DNA of 6,694 nucleotides, taken from an uncultured Pirellula sp. (GTDB lineage Bacteria; Planctomycetota; Planctomycetia; Pirellulales; Pirellulaceae). A program made the position numbers and the translations under genes. The notes under the pieces were generated by a model. That model was not told the origin of the DNA, made no database searches, and worked only from the letters and a program-made list of their open reading frames with translations. Location of the stretch: positions 1 to 6,694 of the forward strand of contig CAITIF010000957.1 in the NCBI GenBank assembly GCA_903892365.1, read 5' to 3'. This document shows positions 1 to 5,345 of the stretch, one piece after another (positions within the stretch are counted from its first letter, which is position 1; each line of letters starts with the position of its first letter).

Positions 1-112
1 CGGCGAAATCCAACTGCCTACCACTGAACTTACCGAAGAGCAAAAGAAGCAAATACGTGAAGAAGATGCTAAAATCGCCGACGAAGAGAGTCAGGGCGCC
101 AAGAAGCGTTAG
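1..112 (+). CDS. C-terminal tail of an unidentified protein (5' end outside window)
   Basis: An open frame enters from the left edge (first full codon at base 2) and ends at TAG, 110-112, leaving 36 residues. The tail is strongly hydrophilic, with a Glu/Lys-rich stretch (TEEQKKQIREEDAKIADEES) and a basic Lys-Lys-Arg end, so it is probably a solvent-exposed helical tail. There is no catalytic motif or membrane segment. Similar charged endings occur on small planctomycete lipoproteins, but that is only a resemblance. It is judged real because the frame is uninterrupted and its composition is protein-like; function cannot be assigned from this fragment. It is co-oriented with the lipoprotein gene 117 bp downstream and could share a transcript with it. 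Confidence 0.6.
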   Translation, partial: GEIQLPTTELTEEQKKQIREEDAKIADEESQGAKKR

Positions 113-123
113 TGTTTTGAATG

Positions 124-149
124 CTACGATAGGGTATCAACAATCGTAG
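124..149 (+). terminator. Small hairpin after the first gene, possible terminator or regulatory palindrome
   Basis: A perfect 7-bp inverted repeat, CTACGAT (124-130) and ATCGTAG (143-149), surrounds a 12-base loop and starts 11 bases after the TAG of the partial gene. The stem has only three GC pairs and no T-run follows, so it is weak as an intrinsic terminator. It could equally be an operator-like palindrome upstream of the lipoprotein gene, or chance. Confidence 0.25.
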
Positions 150-229
150 GATCAATTCCGCCGAAACTCGTTTTGCATTTCGGTTTATTCCGAGTCCCCC
201 ATCCCATCTTTTCAACAGAGCGATTCTCT

Positions 230-862
230 ATGTATTCCAAAGGGTTCTGGGTTTTTCTAACCCTAGTGTGTTGTCTGGGTTGTGATACAGGATCAGGCAA
301 AGCGGTGCCTGGGACTAGTTCCACCCCCCAGAACTCCGCGAAAGCACTTCCGAAAGTCGCTCACCCTGAATATGCCAATTGGAGCCAGTTCAATGAGAAG
401 GCATTCATCGTACGAAAGAGGGTCGTGACGAACGCTAATGGTTCCATTGTTGTTACCACCAAGATGTGGTTGGACAGCAAGAATGCTAACGAAGTTTCCG
501 TGGGAAGCCAGGTAACCGTCGAACGCCCAGGCGAACCTGTCGAGAAGAATGACGTCAACATTGTCAGCTACCCAGCAACCTACTCTTTGCCAGAAGGCAT
601 GGACGAGGCTCGGTTCCTACTTCCTACGGCCAAAGCAAAAGAAACAGGGACTGAGACGGTACAGGTACAAGGAACCAACGTCGAGGCTAAGATTTATGAG
701 TGGGAAGAAAACAACGAAGCAGGTGCAATGACGGTGAAGCTCTGGCACAGCAACTTAATCCCAGGAAAAATCGTTCGTCAAGAGATGTTTACCAAAAGCA
801 GCGAAACCAAAACACAAGAGGAAATCATCGAATTGGTTCTTGAACCATCATCGGGCTCTTAG
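230..862 (+). CDS. Predicted small lipoprotein, function unknown
   Basis: This 210-residue protein is read from the ATG at 230. The frame extends upstream to an ATG at 173, but that would put 19 extra residues ahead of an otherwise well-formed lipoprotein signal, so the internal start is preferred. The signal has Lys4, a hydrophobic core of about residues 6-16 and a lipobox-like CLGC with Cys18 as the lipidated residue. Position -3 is Cys rather than Leu/Val, which is slightly off consensus. Asp19 follows the Cys; in E. coli an Asp there favours inner-membrane retention, but this rule is untested in planctomycetes. After a Ser/Pro/Ala-rich linker (20-45), the rest is a soluble domain rich in predicted beta strands, with no catalytic motif and no cysteine. 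No clear Shine-Dalgarno sequence precedes the start. It converges on the minus-strand cluster. I do not recognise the family. Confidence 0.82.
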   Translation: MYSKGFWVFLTLVCCLGCDTGSGKAVPGTSSTPQNSAKALPKVAHPEYANWSQFNEKAFIVRKRVVTNANGSIVVTTKMWLDSKNANEVSVGSQVTVERPGEPVEKNDVNIVSYPATYSLPEGMDEARFLLPTAKAKETGTETVQVQGTNVEAKIYEWEENNEAGAMTVKLWHSNLIPGKIVRQEMFTKSSETKTQEEIIELVLEPSSGS

Positions 863-875
863 CATTGCATCCGAC

Positions 876-913
876 AGCGTAGAACAAGTTATCAACCGAC
901 GCGTGGCTACGCT
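876..913. terminator. Inverted repeat between convergent genes, possible bidirectional terminator
   Basis: The 51-bp gap between the convergent stops (862 and 914) contains a perfect 7-bp inverted repeat, AGCGTAG (876-882) and CTACGCT (907-913). The loop is 24 bases, and the right arm directly abuts the minus-strand TGA. Position favours a shared terminator. The long loop and the absence of a T-run on either side argue against an efficient intrinsic one. Confidence 0.3.
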
Positions 914-1675
914 TCAAACCTTGTTCATTTGCATCACGAGAACGATGACCAACGTTGCCAGTAGGGCTAGCGATACAATCCCAAGCAAGACAACAATCGT
1001 CAGTTGTTGCTTTCTTTTCTGAGCGCGCTTCCTGGCAAGCAGTTGCACCGAGGTCGTGGAAGATTTGGAGCCATCGTTGCTAGCAGAACTTGCTCCGCCA
1101 AATAGATCTGTCGAGGTTTCCAACTCTCTCACACTCGGCGGAATCTTGACTTGAGTATCGGGGTACAATTCGGGAAGAAGCTGACTTGCCAATTCCCAAT
1201 CGCTCGTCCCTTCCTTCCACAGGTACGAGTCCGAAGTGACCCGTCGCTCCTGAATCCAGTCCATTAGTAACTGCGAAGATGCAGGCCCAAACTGACCACC
1301 CGTAGGCGGTCGGACGAACCACTTCGCACCAAGCGAATCAGCAAGAATTTTTGGCATTCTTGGCATTTCACTATGAGGAGCAATGGTAGGAGTGGTAGAC
1401 ACGTTCGAACTACCATCCGAAACAGCCACTTTGACTGCCGCAGCCTTCTCCAACGACGGCCCTTGTAATGTGTCTTCCTGGTAAGAAATGGCTCCTACTT
1501 CTGGTAAATCCGAGCCCTTCACGGCGATTTCGATTAGTTCAATCGAATATGCAGCGTCTTGATTGGGGATGCGAAACGGCCCTTTGCATTCAGGGCAACG
1601 CCCACGCTTTCCGCCCTGGAAATCTTTGACGTGCAATGAAAAATTGCAATGATGGCAAGCGAAACGAATTCCCAT
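914..1675 (-). CDS. Zinc-ribbon / GYF_2-domain protein with a C-terminal membrane anchor
   Basis: This 253-residue protein has three visible parts. Residues 7-30 form a zinc ribbon with two CxxC knuckles (Cys7/Cys10 and Cys27/Cys30). Residues about 118-170 resemble the GYF_2 (DUF4339-like) domain: WFVRPP at the start, a central Gly-Pro (130-131), a Leu-rich helix ending in Trp140, then Trp153 and Trp160. Residues about 225-249 are one strongly hydrophobic helix preceded by a basic patch (RKRAQKRKQQ), leaving a four-residue tail. By the positive-inside rule the ribbon and GYF_2 domain should face the cytoplasm, making it tail-anchored. Eukaryotic GYF domains bind proline-rich peptides; the bacterial version is uncharacterised, so an adaptor role is inference. 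It is last in the cluster, 26 bp after the cytochrome-like gene. The ATG at 1673-1675 has no obvious Shine-Dalgarno sequence, suggesting dependence on upstream translation. Confidence 0.88.
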   Translation of the reverse strand: MGIRFACHHCNFSLHVKDFQGGKRGRCPECKGPFRIPNQDAAYSIELIEIAVKGSDLPEVGAISYQEDTLQGPSLEKAAAVKVAVSDGSSNVSTTPTIAPHSEMPRMPKILADSLGAKWFVRPPTGGQFGPASSQLLMDWIQERRVTSDSYLWKEGTSDWELASQLLPELYPDTQVKIPPSVRELETSTDLFGGASSASNDGSKSSTTSVQLLARKRAQKRKQQLTIVVLLGIVSLALLATLVIVLVMQMNKV

Positions 1676-1701
1676 GGTTTTGACTGTTCGAGACTCGGGT
1701 G

Positions 1702-2700
1702 TTATCGATAGGATTCATGACACTTGTTGCATGCTTGATCGATTCGGCTGACTGCGGTTCGGGCGAGTTCTGAATCGTTGGTTCGCACCGCTTTGGTCAC
1801 TTCTTGAGAAGCAACGGACATGGCGGCTGCGAGCTGAGCGTATTGAGGATCATCGGCGTCGGTCATACCAGGTTGGCGTACGACTTGTCCCAACACGGCC
1901 AGCAATTCTGCATACTTGATGACCTCGTCCTGGCTGCTTCGAAACTTGCTGTCACTATTGGTAATGGGGGTCAGATTTTCTCGCAGGGCCCATTCCATAA
2001 TCTGCATGGTAGGGCCACGATCCGCCGTTCTGTCCCAAGTCACTTCCTCGGCATTGCCAGATATCTTGGTTCCCTTGAGCATCGTTTGGAGATCTTGATG
2101 ACGCAGTTTCGCCTGATTGAAAACGACTTGAGTGCCAACCTTGCAATTGTCCGCCATGTTCGCAAAAATGCGACGTCCATATTCTGCGGAAGCTTGCCAA
2201 CGAATTTCTTCTGGGTACTGAGCGACCACCGCCATGATGGTGGCCAAAAGAGTGAATTCCCGACGGGCAATGGGAGCACTTCCGGCAAAACCAGCGGGCG
2301 TGGTAATAACCGTATCGAGCCGCGTTTTGGACTCTTTGACTAGGTCTTCAATCGTGCTATCGGTAATCAACGTCTTCCATATTGCGTTGCCCTCATTGGC
2401 CCCTTCCGCGTTGGATGCCCCCGAGTCGGAATCGCCAGTGGCAACCGCCCCATTTTTTGAAGCATTGTCGATGGATTCACCCGCCATCGACGATGTGCTG
2501 GGGAAATCACCTTGAAGTTGAGCTACCGCATCGGGAAAAAACACGCCCGAAAAATCGTCAGACTTGAACGCCGGCGGAGTCGCTCGCGAGGGTCTTTTCA
2601 CTGCTTTTTGACCGAAGCTGTTCGAACTAAGCACGAGCATTGCGAGCAGCATCGCGGCCGATATCTTGATGGTCATCCTGGTTTGCATATCAACGATCAT
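1702..2700 (-). CDS. Exported cytochrome c'-like protein with a C-terminal CxxCH heme site
   Basis: Read from ATG 2698-2700, this is 332 residues. A signal peptide is visible: basic residues (Arg8, Lys12), a hydrophobic core at about 13-25 and a likely cleavage near SFG/Q (28-31). It should act outside the cytoplasmic membrane. Residues about 66-106 are a Ser/Gly/Ala/Asp/Asn-rich linker; about 108-332 are mainly helical. The protein ends in CNKCHESYR: Cys324 and Cys327 for thioether links, His328 as axial ligand, and an aromatic residue three positions later. This end-of-protein placement typifies four-helix cytochromes c'/c556. The family is usually about 130-150 residues, so this one is long and may contain two bundles. 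In-frame ATGs at 2686-2688 and 2674-2676 are alternative starts; none has a clear Shine-Dalgarno sequence. The first overlaps the kinase gene by 11 bp, implying coupled translation. Substrate or ligand is unknown. Confidence 0.87.
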   Translation of the reverse strand: MIVDMQTRMTIKISAAMLLAMLVLSSNSFGQKAVKRPSRATPPAFKSDDFSGVFFPDAVAQLQGDFPSTSSMAGESIDNASKNGAVATGDSDSGASNAEGANEGNAIWKTLITDSTIEDLVKESKTRLDTVITTPAGFAGSAPIARREFTLLATIMAVVAQYPEEIRWQASAEYGRRIFANMADNCKVGTQVVFNQAKLRHQDLQTMLKGTKISGNAEEVTWDRTADRGPTMQIMEWALRENLTPITNSDSKFRSSQDEVIKYAELLAVLGQVVRQPGMTDADDPQYAQLAAAMSVASQEVTKAVRTNDSELARTAVSRIDQACNKCHESYR

Positions 2701-4468
2701 GGCCGTTTTGAAGTAGAGGTTGATCCAGACTCTGGCGATAGTATTTCAAGCCGGGCAAAAAGAAGCAAGCACCTGCCACAATCCCGAAAATCAGATGAGC
2801 TGCTTTCGGGTAGGCAATCATCAATCCGCTCGCTGCAAACAAACAGAACGATTGCACGTAAAACACACCACTCAAAATACCTGCTTTGATTAAAAATACC
2901 ATCCCGGTCATAACGGCTAGCAAAGGCGTCAAGGTTAAGGGTGGCAGATTCAACCCCCATTCGATCGGAAACAGGGCCCCGATGCCTATCATGCATGCCC
3001 CCCATACGTGAGCGATTTGCCGTTCCACGAAAGTTACCGGCCCCATCCTTCTGCGCAGAGCCCAAAACACAGCAGCCCAAGCCCCAAGTCCGACAGTCCA
3101 TAGAAGGGCATAAGACCACCGACTGGAGTCGCTCCACTGGAGAACTTCGGTAAAGATACAGGCAATCAACAACACCAGGGAGTGCCACATCCAAAGCAGG
3201 CCCCAGTTTTCAAGGATGGGCGCATGGTGTGTCTCACGGAACCATCGGGCAATCACCTGAGCAAACTGGCCCGACCTTGCAGCAATCGGTTCGTCCTGCA
3301 AAAACGCTTTCAAGTCGTTCGCCAATCCGCCAGCACTTGGGTATCGCAAATCCGGCGGCTTCTGCAAACATCGTACGACGATCATCTCGAGATCTCGGTC
3401 AATGTCAGGATCGATAAATCGAGGTAGAGGTGGATCCTGCTCTAAAATTTTCAGCATCAAATCGACCGGCGATTGAGCGATCAACGGAGGCCTACCAGTG
3501 AGTGCGTGATACAAAACGGTCCCAAGGCTATAGATATCGGAGGCGGGACCAATCGGGCCCATCCGACCACTGGCCTGTTCCGGGCTCATGTAGTTCGGAG
3601 TTCCCAAAACAGCACCCGTTCGAGTCAACGAATCCGCACTGTCGGTTTGCTTCGCCAAGCCAAAATCTGTCAGCTTGGCATTCCCCATCTCGTCAATCAA
3701 GATGTTGGACGGTTTGATGTCACGATGCACGATGCCAGAATCATGTGCGAATTGCACCGCACAACTGACTTGTTCTATGTAATTTGCAATGAGCCGTTGT
3801 GAAAGCCCGCCCATGAGCATCAACTCCGAGAGCGTTTTTCCTCGTATGTACTTCATGGCAAAGTACGGTCGGCCGTCGATTTCACCAACGTCATACACAG
3901 GCACAATTCCAGGATGATCGAGCTTAGCGGTTGCTTTTGCTTCCGCAAAGAAGCGTTGTCGATCCAATTGCGAGGCCAAGCGGTCGCGCAAAATCATCTT
4001 GATGGCAACCTCTCGATTCAGACTCAGTTGGATGGCTCGATATACAATCCCCATTCCTCCGCGACCGACCTCTTCAATCAACTGATAGTCGCCCATAGTA
4101 ATGGGTAACGCCATTTGCCAAACTTTGGATTCGGATTTTGCATCTCCCGCAGCATCGATCGCCTTGGCTTCTGCCGTGCCCACCGCATCGGTAACCAACA
4201 CAGTTCCCCACAAGTACATCAAATCCGACGCATGTTCCGGGTTCTGTTTGCAAACCTCGTGGATATCGATTGAAAGCCCATTCTGCATACGATCTGTCAG
4301 CTCGCTAACAAGTTCCGCAAGCCTAGCTTCTGAGACCGAACTCGGTTCATCCGATTCCACCAGGGGCTCGGGCACAGAAAATGGAACAGACAAATTGGTA
4401 ACCGGTTCGCTTACCGTTGGATCCGCATGGTCCTGGGACATTTCGGGTTGCCTAGCCTTTTGGCTCAT
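2690..4468 (-). CDS. Membrane-anchored Hanks-type serine/threonine protein kinase
   Basis: This 592-residue PknB-like kinase has its catalytic domain at about 127-392. The visible motifs are a glycine loop GRGGMG (135-140), VAIK with Lys157, helix-C Glu176, HRDIKPSN with Asp250, Lys252 and Asn255, DFG (268-270), SPE (295-297, replacing APE), DIYSLG with Asp311, and Arg375. All residues needed for phosphotransfer are present, so it should be active. Residues 1-120 are cytoplasmic. Within them, about 48-90 resembles a short helical region seen ahead of many planctomycete kinase domains. About 422-572 holds roughly six hydrophobic helices and ends in a short polar tail. There is no PASTA, WD40 or PQQ sensor, so any sensing would be intramembrane or through a partner. 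The ATG overlaps the sigma-gene stop as ATGA, preceded by AAGGA nine bases upstream. Probable partners are the sigma factor and the downstream heme protein. Confidence 0.96.
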   Translation of the reverse strand: MSQKARQPEMSQDHADPTVSEPVTNLSVPFSVPEPLVESDEPSSVSEARLAELVSELTDRMQNGLSIDIHEVCKQNPEHASDLMYLWGTVLVTDAVGTAEAKAIDAAGDAKSESKVWQMALPITMGDYQLIEEVGRGGMGIVYRAIQLSLNREVAIKMILRDRLASQLDRQRFFAEAKATAKLDHPGIVPVYDVGEIDGRPYFAMKYIRGKTLSELMLMGGLSQRLIANYIEQVSCAVQFAHDSGIVHRDIKPSNILIDEMGNAKLTDFGLAKQTDSADSLTRTGAVLGTPNYMSPEQASGRMGPIGPASDIYSLGTVLYHALTGRPPLIAQSPVDLMLKILEQDPPLPRFIDPDIDRDLEMIVVRCLQKPPDLRYPSAGGLANDLKAFLQDEPIAARSGQFAQVIARWFRETHHAPILENWGLLWMWHSLVLLIACIFTEVLQWSDSSRWSYALLWTVGLGAWAAVFWALRRRMGPVTFVERQIAHVWGACMIGIGALFPIEWGLNLPPLTLTPLLAVMTGMVFLIKAGILSGVFYVQSFCLFAASGLMIAYPKAAHLIFGIVAGACFFLPGLKYYRQSLDQPLLQNGHDR

Positions 4469-5121
4469 TCAAGCAAATCCTTGTGAAGCGATGGTTGCCC
4501 TTCGATCACTTCTCGCAACCGCTTCAAGGCACGCAAGTAGCGCATGCTCGCTGCTGGCTCGGTCAATCCCAGCGATTGGGCAATCTCTTGATTGTTGAGT
4601 TGCTCGTAATGACGCATCAAAATAATCTCGCGGTCGTTCTCTCGAAGCAACTGAACCGCAGATTCAATTTGGACGGCGAGCTCGCGTTGCGTTGCCGCAG
4701 CCGCAGGTGTCAGTGCACCGTCTCGAAATTGATTCGCCAGCTCCATCGTGGACTGATCCGGGGGACCTTGGCCCGGTCCAGGTTGCTCCCGATCAATGCT
4801 GCGCTTTGCAGATACGCGATGGCGTCGATGAGCATCAATAATGCGGTCTTTCGCAATCTGACGAATCCAAAGATGAAAAGGAATGACGGGGTTCGCCATG
4901 TAATCCTTCAGGCGGCGATTCGCTTCCATCAGAACATCTTGGATGACGTCGCTGACGTCCATGCGTTGCATAATCCGCTGGTCCAATCGAAGCTGGATCA
5001 TGCGACGCAACGAATTTCGGTGCCGATCCATCAATTGATCGATGGCTAAGGCTTGACCATCCTTCACATTGATTAGCAGTTCCGCAGTGACCTCTCCGTC
5101 GGGCCATATTGAATTAGACAT
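4465..5121 (-). CDS. ECF-type sigma-70 family RNA polymerase sigma factor (kinase-linked class)
   Basis: Read from ATG 5119-5121, this is 218 residues. Region 2 spans about 18-103. It includes the 2.2 motif DVSDVIQD (55-62), where many ECF factors have Asp-x-Glu-Asp, and the promoter-melting/-10 segment with WIRQIAKDRIIDAHRRHR (85-102). A Pro/Gln/Ala-rich linker (about 104-148) leads to region 4 (about 152-208), with a helix-turn-helix at NNQEIAQSLGLTEPAASMRY (176-195) for -35 recognition. Length and the long linker fit planctomycete ECF factors encoded beside Ser/Thr kinases. No anti-sigma gene is visible. The frame can be extended to a GTG at 5152-5154, but the ATG at 5121 has an AGGAAA Shine-Dalgarno sequence, and the GTG lies at or before the predicted transcription start. 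Its TGA shares ATGA with the kinase start, implying coupled expression. It presumably directs RNA polymerase to an unknown regulon. Confidence 0.94.
   Translation of the reverse strand: MSNSIWPDGEVTAELLINVKDGQALAIDQLMDRHRNSLRRMIQLRLDQRIMQRMDVSDVIQDVLMEANRRLKDYMANPVIPFHLWIRQIAKDRIIDAHRRHRVSAKRSIDREQPGPGQGPPDQSTMELANQFRDGALTPAAAATQRELAVQIESAVQLLRENDREIILMRHYEQLNNQEIAQSLGLTEPAASMRYLRALKRLREVIEGQPSLHKDLLE
4478..4482 (-). promoter_or_regulatory. Ribosome binding site for the kinase gene
   Basis: AAGGA lies nine bases before the kinase ATG, inside the last codons of the sigma gene. It supports the start at 4468 over the in-frame ATG nine codons later, and means the kinase can be reinitiated from the ATGA junction. 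Confidence 0.45.
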
Positions 5122-5125
5122 TTCA

Positions 5126-5131
5126 TTTCCT
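5126..5131 (-). promoter_or_regulatory. Ribosome binding site deciding the sigma-factor start
   Basis: AGGAAA ends four bases before the ATG at 5121 (the AGGA core is six bases away). It is the best Shine-Dalgarno match among the starts examined, and it favours this ATG over the GTG 33 bases upstream. Confidence 0.65.
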
Positions 5132-5157
5132 AGTGGGATCGTTTTTGGATTCACACT

Positions 5158-5186
5158 ATTCTAGCTGATTGTCCAGGGATTGCGAA
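5158..5186 (-). promoter_or_regulatory. Candidate housekeeping-type promoter for the sigma-kinase cluster
   Basis: On the minus strand, TTCGCA (5186-5181; four of six to TTGACA) is followed by a 17-base spacer and TAGAAT (5163-5158; five of six to TATAAT). Transcription would start near 5151, giving a leader of about 30 bases containing the Shine-Dalgarno sequence and the ATG at 5121. It resembles a primary-sigma promoter rather than a typical ECF promoter, so constitutive expression with post-translational control by the kinase is plausible. This is judged by eye only. Confidence 0.4.
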
Positions 5187-5345
5187 ATTGCGGTCGCTTT
5201 AAGGGGAAAGGATGTTGTCCAAGGAATCGTTCCTAGTGACGCCAAAATAGCTCGAACCAACGCTAGAGCAGGAGGCCTCAGACGCACCGTACTAGTCTCA
5301 ATATCTCCCAGGAATGCGGCATTTCTTACACGCAGCCCTACCGGA

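Noticed and set aside
173..229. Upstream ATG start for the lipoprotein
   Set aside because: It would place 19 residues, including basic and Pro residues, before a complete lipoprotein signal that begins at the ATG at 230.
1804..2343. 179-codon plus-strand frame opposite the cytochrome-like gene
   Set aside because: The opposite strand has a signal peptide and a CxxCH site in a coherent frame; this one has no signal and no motif.
2697..3194. 165-codon minus-strand frame overlapping the kinase membrane domain
   Set aside because: It lies in another frame of the kinase gene; the kinase frame has regular hydrophobic helices, whereas this one is a Cys/Arg/Ser-rich shadow.
4101..4598. 165-codon plus-strand frame across the kinase N-terminus and sigma C-terminus
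   Set aside because: It spans two well-supported genes in antisense and its Ser/Ala-rich sequence shows no domain.
4483..5049. 188-codon open frame on the plus strand across the sigma gene
   Set aside because: It is antisense to a clear ECF sigma factor, has no recognisable domain, and its composition is that of reversed coding sequence.
5122..5154. GTG start adding 11 residues to the sigma factor
   Set aside because: It has no Shine-Dalgarno sequence and sits at or upstream of the predicted transcription start, while the ATG at 5121 has AGGAAA at good spacing.
5222..5234. Perfect 5-bp-arm palindrome AGGAA-TCG-TTCCT as a terminator or operator
   Set aside because: Arms this short with a 3-base loop and no T-run are too common to call; it is mentioned only because GGAAC on the minus strand resembles an ECF -35 element.
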